Of a stretch of DNA of 64,000 nucleotides, positions 34,931 to 46,553 are shown piece after piece. A program made the position numbers and the translations under genes. Within the stretch, counting starts at the first letter, position 1. Every line of letters starts with the position of its first letter. Origin of the DNA: Polynucleobacter necessarius. Its GTDB lineage: Bacteria; Pseudomonadota; Gammaproteobacteria; Burkholderiales; Burkholderiaceae. The stretch lies in contig NZ_LT606946.1 of the NCBI RefSeq assembly GCF_900095175.1, forward strand, positions 1,829,417-1,893,416, written 5' to 3'. Under the pieces are notes generated by a model. It saw nothing but the letters and a program-made list of their open reading frames with translations, did not search any database and was not told where the DNA came from.

Positions 34931-35119
34931 ATGACAACATCTAACTCCAAAGTCAAACTGCAATTAGTACGCAGCTTGATCGGCACACACGAAAGCCACC
35001 GTGCAACTGTTCGTGGTTTGGGTCTCGGACGTATCAATTCTGTTTCAGAATTGGAAGACACTCCAGCTGTTCGCGGAATGATTAATAAAGTTTCTTATCT
35101 AGTTAAAATCATTGGCTAA
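34931..35119 (+). CDS. rpmD: Ribosomal protein uL30
   Basis: A 62-residue 50S protein; [25 protein letters not shown] and the [11 protein letters not shown] end are diagnostic. AGGAAT precedes the start. Confidence 0.96.
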   Translation: MTTSNSKVKLQLVRSLIGTHESHRATVRGLGLGRINSVSELEDTPAVRGMINKVSYLVKIIG

Positions 35120-35146
35120 TAACTAGCAAGTAAATAGGCGAAGAAT

Positions 35147-35587
35147 ATGCAACTCAATACACTCAAACCCGCAGAGGGATCCAAGAAAAACCGTCGTCGC
35201 GTAGGTCGTGGCATCGGCTCTGGTCTTGGTAAAACTGCTGGCCGCGGTCACAAAGGTCAAAAATCACGTTCAGGCGGATTCCACAAAGTTGGATTCGAGG
35301 GCGGGCAGATGCCGATGTATCGTCGTTTACCAAAACGTGGTTTCGTATCTTTGACACGTCGTCACGTTGGTCAAATTACTTTGAATGACTTAGCAAAAAT
35401 TAACTTGCCAGAAGTGGACTTGTTAGTTTTAAGAGCGCACGGTTTTGCTGGTGAGCAAATCAATGCAGTCAAAGTAATCAAGACTGGTGAATTGTCGATT
35501 GCTGTAACCCTCAAGGGTATTACAGCAACAGCAGGTGCAAAAGCAGCTATTGAAGCAGCTGGCGGCAAATTGGTTGACTTGGTTTAA
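35147..35587 (+). CDS. rplO: Ribosomal protein uL15
   Basis: A 146-residue protein with the basic Gly-rich N-terminal extension ([22 protein letters not shown]) that threads into 23S rRNA. It immediately precedes secY, as in the classic spc operon. Confidence 0.98.
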   Translation: MQLNTLKPAEGSKKNRRRVGRGIGSGLGKTAGRGHKGQKSRSGGFHKVGFEGGQMPMYRRLPKRGFVSLTRRHVGQITLNDLAKINLPEVDLLVLRAHGFAGEQINAVKVIKTGELSIAVTLKGITATAGAKAAIEAAGGKLVDLV

Positions 35588-35604
35588 TTAGTTCTTAGTA
35601 GACG

Positions 35605-36942
35605 ATGGCACTAGCACCTACCAACACAGCGAATATTGCTAAATCAGGAGGCAAGTTTGGCGAATTGCGCCAACGCTTGATATTCCTGGTGTTGGCTTTG
35701 CTCGTCTTCCGTTTAGGTGCACATATTCCTGTTCCAGGCATTGACCCTGACCAATTGGCTCAATTGTTCTCTGGTCAAAAAGATGGCATCTTGGGTATGT
35801 TTAACCTGTTCTCAGGTGGCGCTTTATCTCGCTTTACCGTGTTTGCTTTAGGAATCATGCCGTACATTTCTGCGTCGATCATCATGCAGTTAATGACGAT
35901 TGTTGTGCCTTCACTAGAGGCATTGAAAAAAGAAGGTCAGGCTGGTCAGCGTAAGATTACTCAGTACACACGTTATGGCACTGTTGTATTGGCAACATTC
36001 CAAGCTTTGGGTATTTCAGTTGCATTACAAGCTCAGCCGGGCTTAGTTATCAACCTAGGTTTAATGTTTGAATTGAACACCGTGGTAACTCTGGTTACTG
36101 GCACGATGTTCTTGATGTGGCTCGGTGAGCAGATCACGGAGCACGGCCTTGGTAATGGCATCTCTATTATTATTTTTGGCGGTATTGTTTCTGGTTTGCC
36201 ATCTGCAATCGGTAGCTTGCTTGAATTAGTGCGTACCGGCTCCATGAATATCTTGTCTGCATTGCTGATCGTTGTGGTCTGTATTGCGGTGACTTATTTT
36301 GTTGTGTTTGTAGAGCGTGGTCAGCGCCGTATTTTGGTGAACTACGCTAAGCGTCAAGTTGGTAACAAGGTATATGGCGGTCAGTCTTCATACTTCCCAT
36401 TGAAGTTGAATATGGCTGGCGTTATCCCCCCAATTTTTGCTTCATCTATTATTTTGTTCCCTGCAACGATTGCTGGCTGGTTTACTTCTGGCGAGCCAAC
36501 CAATATGTTCAGCAGAGTGATTAAAGATTTGGCGGCTACATTGGCTCCAGGTCAGCCTGTTTACACAATTTTGTACGCAGCTGCAATTATCTTCTTCTGC
36601 TTTTTTTACACAGCCTTGGTATTCAATAGCCGCGAAACAGCAGATAACTTGAAGAAGAGCGGTGCCTTTGTTCCAGGTATTCGTCCTGGTGACCAGACTG
36701 GTCGTTATATCGACAAGATCTTGGTACGTTTGACATTGGCTGGTGCAATTTATATGGTTTTGGTTTGCTTGTTGCCAGAATTCTTAGTATTGAAGTACAA
36801 CGTGCCATTCTATTTTGGCGGTACTTCATTGTTGATTATTGTCGTTGTTGCAATGGATTTCATGGCTCAAGTTCAGTCATTCGTAATGCAACAACAATAT
36901 GGTTCTTTGATGAAAAAAGCTAACTTTAAGATGGGCGCTTAA
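35605..36942 (+). CDS. secY: Preprotein translocase subunit SecY
   Basis: A 445-residue ten-helix channel subunit of the inner-membrane Sec translocon. The plug-domain region and the signatures [29 protein letters not shown] and [14 protein letters not shown] are present. It partners with the SecE encoded at 9268. The start lies 17 bases after rplO; infA follows 4 bases after the stop. Confidence 0.98.
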   Translation: MALAPTNTANIAKSGGKFGELRQRLIFLVLALLVFRLGAHIPVPGIDPDQLAQLFSGQKDGILGMFNLFSGGALSRFTVFALGIMPYISASIIMQLMTIVVPSLEALKKEGQAGQRKITQYTRYGTVVLATFQALGISVALQAQPGLVINLGLMFELNTVVTLVTGTMFLMWLGEQITEHGLGNGISIIIFGGIVSGLPSAIGSLLELVRTGSMNILSALLIVVVCIAVTYFVVFVERGQRRILVNYAKRQVGNKVYGGQSSYFPLKLNMAGVIPPIFASSIILFPATIAGWFTSGEPTNMFSRVIKDLAATLAPGQPVYTILYAAAIIFFCFFYTALVFNSRETADNLKKSGAFVPGIRPGDQTGRYIDKILVRLTLAGAIYMVLVCLLPEFLVLKYNVPFYFGGTSLLIIVVVAMDFMAQVQSFVMQQQYGSLMKKANFKMGA

Positions 36943-36946
36943 CTGA

Positions 36947-37165
36947 ATGTCTAAAGACGATGTAATTCAGATGGCGGGAGAAATTATTGAGAATTTGCCG
37001 AACGCAATGTTTCGCGTGAAGCTAGAGAACGGACATGTGGTTCTAGGGCACATTTCTGGAAAGATGAGGATGCATTACATCCGCATCCTGCCAGGAGATA
37101 AGGTGACGGTGGAGATGACTCCGTACGACCTGACGCGCGTAAGAATCATTTTCCGAGCGAAGTAA
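36947..37165 (+). CDS. infA: Translation initiation factor IF-1
   Basis: A 72-residue OB-fold protein binding the 30S A site during initiation; [30 protein letters not shown] is the family signature. The DNA is richer in G+A and uses different codons from its neighbours (for example AAG and GAG for Lys and Glu), a mild oddity. In Burkholderiaceae infA lies here between secY and rpmJ. Confidence 0.96.
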   Translation: MSKDDVIQMAGEIIENLPNAMFRVKLENGHVVLGHISGKMRMHYIRILPGDKVTVEMTPYDLTRVRIIFRAK

Positions 37166-37200
37166 AGATTAAGTAGTACATATTTTTTTAGAGGTGAGTT

Positions 37201-37317
37201 ATGAAAGTTTTGGCATCCGTTAAGTGTATTTGCAGAAATTGCAAGATCATTAAGCGCAAACGCGTTGTGCGCGTGATCTGTTCTTCAGACGCACGTCATA
37301 AGCAGCGTCAAGGCTGA
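37201..37317 (+). CDS. rpmJ: Ribosomal protein bL36
   Basis: A 38-residue basic protein: [15 protein letters not shown], then [17 protein letters not shown]. The zinc-binding set is present as three Cys and one His (CxxC...C...H). GAGGTGAG precedes the ATG. Last gene of the spc operon, 35 bases after infA. Confidence 0.96.
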   Translation: MKVLASVKCICRNCKIIKRKRVVRVICSSDARHKQRQG

Positions 37318-37341
37318 TCTGGTTAATTAAGAGGAAATCTC

Positions 37342-37707
37342 ATGGCACGTATCGCTGGGGTAAATATCCCAAATCATCAACATACTGTTATCGGTTTAAC
37401 AGCAATTTTTGGCATCGGCACAACACGTGCTCGCAAAATTTGTGAAACCACAGGTGTTGCAATCGACAAAAAAGTTAAAGATCTTACTGACGGTGACTTG
37501 GAAAGGTTGCGTGATGAAGTAGGTAAGTTCATCACTGAAGGTGGCCTTCGTCGTGAAGTAACGATGAGCATCAAGCGTTTGATGGACTTAGGTTGCTATC
37601 GTGGCGTTCGCCATCGTAAGGGCTTGCCTGTACGTGGTCAACGTACTAAGACTAACGCGCGTACCCGCAAGGGCCCGCGTAAGTCTGGCGTGCAACTCAA
37701 GAAATAA
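37342..37707 (+). CDS. rpsM: Ribosomal protein uS13
   Basis: A 121-residue 30S head protein; [25 protein letters not shown] and the basic end [17 protein letters not shown] are conserved. First gene of the alpha operon (rpsM-rpsK-rpsD-rpoA-rplQ). GAGG precedes the start. Confidence 0.98.
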   Translation: MARIAGVNIPNHQHTVIGLTAIFGIGTTRARKICETTGVAIDKKVKDLTDGDLERLRDEVGKFITEGGLRREVTMSIKRLMDLGCYRGVRHRKGLPVRGQRTKTNARTRKGPRKSGVQLKK

Positions 37708-37725
37708 TCAAGAAAGTTTATTGAC

Positions 37726-38133
37726 ATGGCAAAACAACAATCCGCTTCTGCAGCTTCACAGCGCGCACATAAGAAGGTTAAAAAGAACGTTGCTGACGGT
37801 ATTGCACACGTTCACGCTTCTTTTAATAACACCATTATTACGATCACTGATCGCCAAGGTAATGCGCTTTCATGGGCAACATCTGGTGGCCAGGGTTTCA
37901 AGGGCTCACGTAAATCAACACCTTTTGCTGCTCAGGCAGCCGCTGAAGTTGCTGGTAAGACAGCCATTGAATGCGGTATCAAGAATTTGGAAGTTCAGAT
38001 CAAAGGCCCAGGCCCAGGTCGTGAATCAGCAGTGCGTGCATTGAACTCATTGGGCATCAAGATCACTGAGATTCAAGACGTAACTCCAGTTCCACACAAT
38101 GGTTGCCGTCCTCCTAAGCGTCGTCGTATCTAA
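37726..38133 (+). CDS. rpsK: Ribosomal protein uS11
   Basis: A 135-residue 30S platform protein; [22 protein letters not shown] and the C-terminal [17 protein letters not shown] are diagnostic. It begins 18 bases after rpsM. Confidence 0.98.
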   Translation: MAKQQSASAASQRAHKKVKKNVADGIAHVHASFNNTIITITDRQGNALSWATSGGQGFKGSRKSTPFAAQAAAEVAGKTAIECGIKNLEVQIKGPGPGRESAVRALNSLGIKITEIQDVTPVPHNGCRPPKRRRI

Positions 38134-38185
38134 GCTTGGATGTTGGCAGTACAACAGTTTTAGTAGTTTTTTATTAAAGCCCACC

Positions 38186-38233
38186 GTTCATCTGAATTAA
38201 AGGGTGAACTCACCGTCAGTCGTAAGACTGCGG
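38186..38233 (+). promoter_or_regulatory. Tandem hairpins in the rpsD leader
   Basis: Two stem-loops lie in the 118-base rpsK-rpsD gap: GTTCATC/GGTGAAC (7 bp, one U-G) and CCG-CAGTC-gtaa-GACTG-CGG (8 bp with one bulge), ending 19 bases before the rpsD start. S4 represses the alpha operon by binding a pseudoknot in E. coli, although there the site precedes rpsM. An S4 role here is inference. Confidence 0.4.
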
Positions 38234-38251
38234 CAAAGAAAGGAAAGCATC

Positions 38252-38875
38252 GTGGCACGTTACTTAGGGCCTAAGGCCAAATTAGCACGTCGGGAAGATA
38301 CCGACTTATTTTTAAAGAGCGCACGTCGCGCCCTGTCAGACAAGTGCAAGTTAGATACTAAGCCTGGTCAACATGGCCGTACATCTGGCTCAAGAACATC
38401 TGATTACGGTAATCAATTGCGTGAAAAGCAAAAGGTTAAGCGTATCTATGGCGTATTAGAGCGTCAATTCCGTCGTTACTTCGCAGAAGCTGAGCGTCGT
38501 AAGGGCAACACTGGTGAAACATTGCTCCAGTTGCTAGAGTCACGTTTAGACAACGTGGTGTATCGCATGGGCTTTGGCTCTACTCGTGCTGAAGCGCGTC
38601 AGTTGGTTTCTCACTGTGCAATTTTGCTCAATGGCAGCCCAGTAAACATTCCATCAATTCAGGTTAAGCCTGGTGATGTAGTGGCTATTCGTGAAAAAGC
38701 GAAGAAGCAAGCGCGTATTACAGAATCACTCAATTTGGTTGGACAAATGGCAGCTGTTACTTGGGTTTCAGTTGACGCAGCCAAGCTCGAGGGAACATTT
38801 AAGCAAGTGCCTGACCGTGAAGACATTAGCGGCGAAATTAATGAAAGTTTGATCGTCGAATTGTATTCACGCTAA
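38252..38875 (+). CDS. rpsD: Ribosomal protein uS4
   Basis: A 207-residue primary 16S-binding protein. The GTG start giving (M)[14 protein letters not shown] is supported by AGGAAAG before it; the upstream in-frame extension is not conserved. The S4 RNA-binding domain has [26 protein letters not shown]4 also acts in rRNA antitermination and, in E. coli, represses this operon. Confidence 0.97.
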   Translation: MARYLGPKAKLARREDTDLFLKSARRALSDKCKLDTKPGQHGRTSGSRTSDYGNQLREKQKVKRIYGVLERQFRRYFAEAERRKGNTGETLLQLLESRLDNVVYRMGFGSTRAEARQLVSHCAILLNGSPVNIPSIQVKPGDVVAIREKAKKQARITESLNLVGQMAAVTWVSVDAAKLEGTFKQVPDREDISGEINESLIVELYSR

Positions 38876-38897
38876 TTAGCACTCTCAAGGAAAAAAT

Positions 38898-39878
38898 ATG
38901 CAAACAAATTTGCTCAAGCCAAAAATTATTTCTGTTGAAGCGCTTACCGCCAACCAAGCTAAGGTTGTTATGGAGCCGTTCGAGCGTGGCTATGGCCACA
39001 CACTCGGAAATGCATTACGTCGTGTTTTGTTGTCCTCGATGGTTGGTTATGCACCAACTGAAGTAGCAATTGCAGGTGTGGTTCATGAGTACTCCACATT
39101 AGATGGCGTTCAAGAGGACGTAGTAAACCTCTTGTTGAACCTCAAGGGTATCGTATTTAAGTTGCAGTCACGTGACGAAGTTACTATCAATTTGCGTAAA
39201 AAAGGTCCAGGCGTTATTACTGCAAAAGATATCGACTTGCCACATGATGTAGAAATCATTAACCCTGATCACGTTATCGCTCACTTATCAGCTGGTGGTA
39301 AGTTGGATATGCAGATCAAGGTTGAAAAAGGCCGTGGTTATGTACCAGGCAATATGCGTCAATACCATGACGAAGTTACCAAGATCATTGGTCGCATCGT
39401 ATTGGATGCCTCATTTAGCCCGGTAAGCCGTGTTAGCTATGCTGTTGAGTCTGCTCGTGTTGAGCAACGTACCGACCTCGATCGTCTCGTCATTACAATT
39501 GAAACCAACGGTGTGTTGTCTCCTGAAGAGGCAATTCGTCAAGCCGCTACTATTTTGGTTGATCAGTTAGTTGTATTCGCAGCCCTCGAAAGCAGCGAAG
39601 TTTCTGGTGATCTCGCGCCAAGCCGCTCTTCAATGGTTGATCCAATGTTGATGCGTCCGGTTGATGATCTCGAACTCACAGTGCGCTCTGCAAACTGCTT
39701 GAAGGCTGAGAACATTTACTACATCGGTGACTTGATTCAACGCACAGAGAATGAATTGTTGAAGACGCCTAATCTAGGTCGTAAGTCTTTGAATGAAATC
39801 AAAGATGTATTGGCGGCTCATGGCTTAAGTCTTGGCATGAAACTCGAAAGCTGGCCTCCAGCTAACCTCGAGAAATAA
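38898..39878 (+). CDS. rpoA: RNA polymerase subunit alpha
   Basis: A 326-residue subunit. The N-terminal dimerisation domain has [21 protein letters not shown], and the C-terminal domain (about residue 245 onward, [21 protein letters not shown]...[14 protein letters not shown]) contacts UP elements and activators. The alpha-CTD is complete, consistent with the A/T-rich UP region before the rrn promoter. Confidence 0.98.
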   Translation: MQTNLLKPKIISVEALTANQAKVVMEPFERGYGHTLGNALRRVLLSSMVGYAPTEVAIAGVVHEYSTLDGVQEDVVNLLLNLKGIVFKLQSRDEVTINLRKKGPGVITAKDIDLPHDVEIINPDHVIAHLSAGGKLDMQIKVEKGRGYVPGNMRQYHDEVTKIIGRIVLDASFSPVSRVSYAVESARVEQRTDLDRLVITIETNGVLSPEEAIRQAATILVDQLVVFAALESSEVSGDLAPSRSSMVDPMLMRPVDDLELTVRSANCLKAENIYYIGDLIQRTENELLKTPNLGRKSLNEIKDVLAAHGLSLGMKLESWPPANLEK

Positions 39879-39894
39879 TTAGAAAGGAAGCATC

Positions 39895-40287
39895 ATGCGT
39901 CACGGAAACGGCTTACGCAAACTAAACAGAACATCATCACATCGCTTGGCGATGCTGCGCAATATGTCCAATTCACTCTTGGAACACGAAGTCATTAAAA
40001 CGACTTTGCCAAAAGCTAAAGAATTGCGCATGGTTGTTGAACCTTTGATTACCTTGGGTAAAAAAGATAACTTAGCAAACCGTCGCTTAGCATTCAATCG
40101 CACACGCGATCGCGATATCGTGACCAAACTCTTCACAGAGCTCGGCCCACGCTACGCAACTCGTCCAGGTGGCTATCTTCGTATTTTGAAGTTTGGCTTC
40201 CGTCATGGTGACAATGCACCTATGGCTTTGGTTGAGTTAGTTGATCGCCCTGAAGTTGAAGAAACAGCAGTAGCTGAAGAGGCTTAA
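39895..40287 (+). CDS. rplQ: Ribosomal protein bL17
   Basis: A 130-residue tunnel-exit protein; [24 protein letters not shown] is the signature. Last gene of the supercluster; an intrinsic terminator follows 17 bases after the stop. Confidence 0.98.
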   Translation: MRHGNGLRKLNRTSSHRLAMLRNMSNSLLEHEVIKTTLPKAKELRMVVEPLITLGKKDNLANRRLAFNRTRDRDIVTKLFTELGPRYATRPGGYLRILKFGFRHGDNAPMALVELVDRPEVEETAVAEEA

Positions 40288-40304
40288 GCCCTTTAGCGAG
40301 ATTA

Positions 40305-40331
40305 AAAGCCAGGCTTCGGTCTGGCTTTTTT
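40305..40331 (+). terminator. alpha operon terminator
   Basis: AAAGCCAGGC-ttcg-GTCTGGCTTT with a run of T residues: a 7-bp GC core extended by A-T pairs, tetraloop TTCG. It ends the ribosomal-protein supercluster. Confidence 0.9.
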
Positions 40332-40355
40332 CATTTGTACGGTTATAAATACAAG

Positions 40356-40688
40356 ATGACCCTAGATAAACCTACTGAATTGCTGATTGTTGTCACCACT
40401 TTTGCATCGCTAGAGGATGCAAAGAAAATGGCGCACCTGTTGATTGAAGGTTGTCTAGCTGCTTGCGTACAAATTCAGGAGGGTGTGCATTCCATATATC
40501 GATGGGAGGGCAAGATTTGCGAAGCAAGTGAAGTTCTATTGTCAGCAAAAACAGTTGCAGATAAGTGGGTCGATATTTCTAATTTCATCAAAAGTCATCA
40601 TCCTTATGATTTGCCAGAGGTGATTGCCTATGTCCCTGAGAAATACGAAGCAGAATATGGCAAGTGGGTAGAGTCCAAGGTAAAGTGA
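40356..40688 (+). CDS. cutA: Divalent-cation tolerance protein CutA
   Basis: A 110-residue CutA1-family protein, a trimeric ferredoxin-like fold linked to copper tolerance. Family motifs are GCLAACVQIQEGVHSIYRWEGK near the middle and HPYDLPEVIAYV near the end. The ATG is preferred over an upstream in-frame TTG that sits in the terminator T run. Its 3' end lies 5 bases before the dsbD start, matching the frequent cutA-dsbD pairing in proteobacteria. Confidence 0.93.
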   Translation: MTLDKPTELLIVVTTFASLEDAKKMAHLLIEGCLAACVQIQEGVHSIYRWEGKICEASEVLLSAKTVADKWVDISNFIKSHHPYDLPEVIAYVPEKYEAEYGKWVESKVK

Positions 40689-40693
40689 CATTC

Positions 40694-42361
40694 ATGAGAT
40701 TGATTAGTAAATTCATTCCGGCGTTAGCTGCATTCCTATTCTTTGTGGGCAATGCATTTGCAGCCCCAGAATTTCTTCCTCCTGAGAAAGCATTTCAAGC
40801 TGAGGCAACGTGGGCAGTCAATACGAATGACATTGAGTTGGAAATTTTTCCAGCCAAGGGTTATTACATCTATCAAGAATCCCTGCATTTCAAGATGGGC
40901 TCCGAGGCCAATAAATTAGGGCTTGTAAAGGCAACGCTGCCTGCTGGTATTGAAAAGTATGACGAGACTTTTCAAAAGAAAATGCAGGTTTATAAGCAGG
41001 CATTTCTTCTGACATTGGACAAAAAAGCAGAAATAGGGAAGCCGCTTTACCTAGAGCTCGAATTACAGGGGTGTGCTGAAGCGGGTATTTGTTATCCACC
41101 CATGACGCTCAAATTTTTGCTTGCAGGCCCTGGTGTAAAGGCTGGACCGATACCGGAGGTACTGGATGGGGCAAGTAATTCCTCCAAAAAAGAATTTAGC
41201 TTGATGGGTGTATGGCGCGAGCGAGATGACGTCAATGCCATTAGCCAATTCTTAGAAAGTACGCCAACAGGCTATTTATTTTTGGCTTTCTTCATCCTGG
41301 GGCTGGCTTTGGCGTTTACCCCATGTGTGCTTCCAATGCTACCAATCCTGTCGAGTGTGGTGTTTGGAACGCAGGGAAAGAAAGCCATCAGCAAGGGGCG
41401 GGCAAGCCTCTTGGCTGGGGCTTATGTGCTTGGTATGGCCTGTGTATACGCTTTGGCTGGAGTATTGATGGCAGCGCTGGGCGGTAGCGTACAAAGAGCC
41501 CTGCAGAGCCCTATAGCGCTGATTGGGTTTGCATTGCTACTGTTAGCACTGTCAGGTAGCTTATTTGGCCTATATGAGCTCAGAATGCCCCAATCTTGGC
41601 AGGAAAAAGTCGACCAATTAGCAGGACGCCATAAAGGCGGGAGCTTTTTTGGTGCCTTTGCTTTGGGTGGAATTTCGACATTAGTTGCCAGTCCTTGCAT
41701 TACTGCCCCTTTGGCTGGAGTGCTTGCTTTCATTGCCCAAACAGGATCGATGAGTTTGGGGGCCGGGTTACTGTTTGTGATGGCTTTGGGTATGGGCTTG
41801 CCACTCTTCTTTATTGCTATTGAGGCACGCATTCTCATTCCTTCAACTGGTATTTGGATGGTTTGGTTGCAAAGAACGCTCGGCGTTTTATTGGTGGCAA
41901 CTGCAGTCTGGATTGCTTCACCTTTGTTACAAAGTAGCAACGAAGCGGGTGGCAAGATGATGGCTAATGGCCAACGCCAACACCAAATTGGAAATGCGAG
42001 TTTTGATGTAATTCAATCTAGTGTCCAGTTAGATCAATTCTTGGCCCAAGCAAAAGAGCAGAAGAAATTAGTGCTTCTAGATTTTTATGCGGACTGGTGC
42101 ATCTCCTGCAAAGAGATGGAGGTCAATACCTTTGCTAATTCTGAAGTGAATCAAGAGCTGCAGAAATTTGTTTTACTACAAGCTGATCTGACAAAGAACA
42201 GTCCTGAGAATCAGGAATTACTAAAGCGTTTTGGATTATTCGGACCGCCTGGAATTTTGATCTTTGATCTCAACTCAGTAGAGTTAAAAGATCAGCGTGT
42301 AATTGGCTATATGCCGCCACAACGTTTTGCTGAGCGTTTGAAAAAAGTACTGGCCAATTAA
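40694..42361 (+). CDS. dsbD: Thiol:disulfide interchange protein DsbD
   Basis: A 555-residue inner-membrane reductase passing electrons from cytoplasmic thioredoxin to periplasmic DsbC/DsbG and cytochrome c maturation. After a signal peptide (1-24), the alpha domain has the Cys pair GCAEAGICYPP. The eight-helix beta domain has the cysteines FTPCVLPMLP and ASPCITAPL, and the C-terminal thioredoxin domain has DWCISC. All six catalytic cysteines are present. ATG chosen by signal-peptide position. It probably serves the c-type cytochromes encoded at 884 and 44194. Confidence 0.96.
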   Translation: MRLISKFIPALAAFLFFVGNAFAAPEFLPPEKAFQAEATWAVNTNDIELEIFPAKGYYIYQESLHFKMGSEANKLGLVKATLPAGIEKYDETFQKKMQVYKQAFLLTLDKKAEIGKPLYLELELQGCAEAGICYPPMTLKFLLAGPGVKAGPIPEVLDGASNSSKKEFSLMGVWRERDDVNAISQFLESTPTGYLFLAFFILGLALAFTPCVLPMLPILSSVVFGTQGKKAISKGRASLLAGAYVLGMACVYALAGVLMAALGGSVQRALQSPIALIGFALLLLALSGSLFGLYELRMPQSWQEKVDQLAGRHKGGSFFGAFALGGISTLVASPCITAPLAGVLAFIAQTGSMSLGAGLLFVMALGMGLPLFFIAIEARILIPSTGIWMVWLQRTLGVLLVATAVWIASPLLQSSNEAGGKMMANGQRQHQIGNASFDVIQSSVQLDQFLAQAKEQKKLVLLDFYADWCISCKEMEVNTFANSEVNQELQKFVLLQADLTKNSPENQELLKRFGLFGPPGILIFDLNSVELKDQRVIGYMPPQRFAERLKKVLAN

Positions 42362-42371
42362 ATTAATTGAA

Positions 42372-42397
42372 ACTGAATAAGTTTTTACTTATTCAGT
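42372..42397. terminator. Hairpin between converging dsbD and hemB
   Basis: A perfect 10-bp stem ACTGAATAAG/CTTATTCAGT with loop TTTTTA, lying between two converging genes. It can serve both strands, though the following T content is modest on either side. Confidence 0.6.
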
Positions 42398-42411
42398 CTT
42401 CATCATCAAGT

Positions 42412-44080
<1,669 letters not shown>

Positions 44081-44193
44081 GTCCAGAAGCTATTGTAAAA
44101 TCACGCAAAATCATGAAATATCTCATGGTGTTGGGTAAAGGTTGTAAAAGTAGGGCCCAAACACTTTTAGGAATTTTTGCCAAGGTAAACATA

Positions 44194-44928
44194 ATGCGTC
44201 AAACCTCTCAAATCTCCAAATTAACTAGCGTCAGCGCTAGCCTAGCCGCTGGCTTAGTTCTGGCAATGACCAGCTTCTCCGGCGTAGTTAGTGCTGCAGA
44301 TGCTGCCACTGCGGCCGCCCCAATGGCCGAAGCTGCTGCTAAGCCGGTAGTTCCAGGTAAGCCAAAAGTCGATCCAGCAGCTGGCGAAGCGCTTTACTCT
44401 AACGGCGATGCTAGCCGTGGGGTGACAGCCTGCTTGACTTGCCATGGCCCTAAAGGTCAGAGTGCAACAGCAACTTGGCCTAAATTGTCTGCTCAGCATG
44501 CTGCCTACACTACCAAGCAGTTAAAGAACTTTAAGGATGGCACACGTGCCAATCCAGTCATGATGGGAATGGCTGCCACCTTGACTGAGCAAGATATGAA
44601 CAATATTTCTGCTTATTTGGCTAAACAGCCAGTGTCACAGGGTGTTGCTCAAAATAAAGACACAATTGAATTGGGCCAAAGCATCTATCGTGGTGGTATC
44701 GCCGCTAAGGGTGTTCCAGCATGTGCAGCATGCCATAGCCCAACTGGCGCCGGTATTCCTGCGCAGTATCCACGTATGGGTGGCCAATGGGCTGAGTACA
44801 ACGCAGCTCAGTTGTTAGCGTTCCGCGAAGGTACTCGCAAGAATAGTTCGCAGATGACTACGATTGCTACTAAGCTTTCTGATCAAGAAATGAAGGCTGT
44901 TGCTGATTACATGGCGGGCTTGCATTAA
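44194..44928 (+). CDS. Di-haem cytochrome c4
   Basis: A 244-residue periplasmic cytochrome with two class I haem domains: CLTCH near residue 73 and CAACH near residue 177, each followed by a methionine ligand region (MMGMAATL; SSQMTTIATKLSD). The signal peptide ends at VSAAD; an Ala/Pro-rich linker follows. The ATG giving MRQTSQISKLT is chosen for its signal peptide; an earlier ATG would add a non-homologous stretch. It probably delivers electrons to a terminal oxidase. Confidence 0.93.
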   Translation: MRQTSQISKLTSVSASLAAGLVLAMTSFSGVVSAADAATAAAPMAEAAAKPVVPGKPKVDPAAGEALYSNGDASRGVTACLTCHGPKGQSATATWPKLSAQHAAYTTKQLKNFKDGTRANPVMMGMAATLTEQDMNNISAYLAKQPVSQGVAQNKDTIELGQSIYRGGIAAKGVPACAACHSPTGAGIPAQYPRMGGQWAEYNAAQLLAFREGTRKNSSQMTTIATKLSDQEMKAVADYMAGLH

Positions 44929-44949
44929 TTGCCCATTCAGTAAAAACAA

Positions 44950-44976
44950 AACCCCGCGATTGCAGCGGGGTTTTTT
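44950..44976. terminator. Bidirectional terminator
   Basis: AACCCCGC/GCGGGGTT with a 7-base loop, followed by T residues on the plus strand and preceded by A residues that give a T run on the minus strand. It lies between the converging cytochrome c4 and lysA genes and can end both. Confidence 0.92.
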
Positions 44977-45019
44977 ATTGCCTAGAAATTTACCAGGCTC
45001 AATGAATTATTAATGAAAT

Positions 45020-46318
45020 TTAGTTTGGCAAAGTAATTTCACTAGCAAAAAGATCGGCAACATTTTCACGCACACGAATAAGGTATGCATTTTTTCCATC
45101 AACCATAATTTCTGCAGGCTTAGGTCTGGTGTTGTAATTTGATGCCATGACAAATCCATATGCGCCTGCTGACAGAATAGCCAATAGATCACCTTCTTCA
45201 ACGGCAAGTTCACAATCTCTTCCAAGCCAGTCACCAGATTCACATACAGGTCCAACGATGTCATAGGTGGAGCTTGCAACTTGTTTAGTTTGCACTGGAA
45301 CAATGCCGTGATAAGCCTCGTAGAGAGCAGGGCGCATTAACTCTGTCATTGCTGCGTCCACAATACAAAAGTTTTTCTCGGCCCCGGGCTTGAGGTATTC
45401 CACTTGAGTTAAGAGCACGCCAGCATTGCCCACCAAGGATCTGCCAGGTTCTAAGACTACATCTAGATGCGCAAAGCCACGTTCAGCAACACGGTTAAGT
45501 AGGGTGTTGGTGAACTCGGTAATGTCAGGTGGGTTGTCTTCCCCATACGAAATACCAAGGCCTCCACCTAAATCAAGATGATGAATCTCAATACCTTCTT
45601 TTTTCAATTGGGCCACTAACTCGAGAACCTTATCAAGCGCATCAAGGTAGGGTGCGGTTGTGGTGATTTGTGAGCCAATATGACAATCAATGCCAACCAC
45701 ATCAATTTGTGAAAGCAGTGCAGCTTCACGATAGGTTTTTAAAACCTCGTGATAGGCAATACCAAATTTATTTCCTTTTAATCCAGTAGAAATATAAGGA
45801 TGGGTTTGAGCATCCACATCGGGATTCACGCGTAAAGAAATTGGGGCACGGCAATTCAGCTTAGTGGCAACACGATTAATTTGGTGGAGCTCCGCAATCG
45901 ATTCCACATTGATGCATTTAACGCCTGCTTGCAAGGCTTGGGCGATTTCATTTGCAGATTTGCCAACACCTGCAAATACCAAACTCTTTGGATCTGCACC
46001 CACTGCAAGGGCGCGAGCTAACTCACCGCCACTAACTAGGTCAAATCCAGAGCCTAATTTTTTAAAGCAATCTATTACTGCAAGATTGCTATTAGCTTTC
46101 ATTGCATAGTGGACGCGGGCACGTCTTTTGCCAGAGGAATCTACACACGCTTTGTCATAGGCTTGATACGCTTCGGTTAAAGCCTTCTTGCTATAGATAT
46201 ACAAGGGTGTGCCAAACTCTTTTGCCAAATCTGACAAAGGAATTTCTTCCGCATACCAAGTGCCATTTCGTTCTGTAAATCCAGCTAAGTTGGGGAGTGG
46301 AATCGCTTTACTTGTCAT
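45020..46318 (-). CDS. lysA: Diaminopimelate decarboxylase
   Basis: A 432-residue PLP enzyme making lysine from meso-diaminopimelate. The Schiff-base lysine lies in VHYAMKANSN near residue 73, the glycine-rich phosphate loop in DLGGGLGISY, and the second-subunit active-site motif CESGDWLGRD near residue 355. Its ATG overlaps the lptM stop (ATGA). Confidence 0.97.
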   Translation of the reverse strand: MTSKAIPLPNLAGFTERNGTWYAEEIPLSDLAKEFGTPLYIYSKKALTEAYQAYDKACVDSSGKRRARVHYAMKANSNLAVIDCFKKLGSGFDLVSGGELARALAVGADPKSLVFAGVGKSANEIAQALQAGVKCINVESIAELHQINRVATKLNCRAPISLRVNPDVDAQTHPYISTGLKGNKFGIAYHEVLKTYREAALLSQIDVVGIDCHIGSQITTTAPYLDALDKVLELVAQLKKEGIEIHHLDLGGGLGISYGEDNPPDITEFTNTLLNRVAERGFAHLDVVLEPGRSLVGNAGVLLTQVEYLKPGAEKNFCIVDAAMTELMRPALYEAYHGIVPVQTKQVASSTYDIVGPVCESGDWLGRDCELAVEEGDLLAILSAGAYGFVMASNYNTRPKPAEIMVDGKNAYLIRVRENVADLFASEITLPN

Positions 46319-46506
46319 TGCTTGGTCGATATTGGGTTGGTAGCAGCAGGGCTTTGGGGTGGATAGAGCTTGCCTTTGGGTTCTGGCTCGGAAGGAGGGC
46401 TAGGCGTCGGTGGCACATTTGGCAAATATAAAGGCCCTCTTACCCCACACCCAACAAGGGATATTAGAAGGCTAATGCCCAGAGTTCTTTTAAGAATCGC
46501 TATCAT
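46315..46506 (-). CDS. lptM: Small lipoprotein LptM (YifL-like)
   Basis: A 63-residue lipoprotein with signal peptide and lipobox LVGC, then the family motif CGVRGPLYLP and a Pro/Ser-rich tail. In E. coli LptM stabilises the LptD LPS translocon. The same small gene commonly precedes lysA or dapF in proteobacteria, and here it overlaps lysA by 4 bases. Confidence 0.88.
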   Translation of the reverse strand: MIAILKRTLGISLLISLVGCGVRGPLYLPNVPPTPSPPSEPEPKGKLYPPQSPAATNPISTKQ

Positions 46507-46553
46507 GAATGTCTCTAAAACGAATGATTGAATATAGCATGCAGGACTCTAAT

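Noticed and set aside
37201..37317. A possible conflict between zinc-dependent L36 and zinc-independent S14
   Set aside because: The two paralogue types vary independently among bacteria, and this combination is unremarkable.
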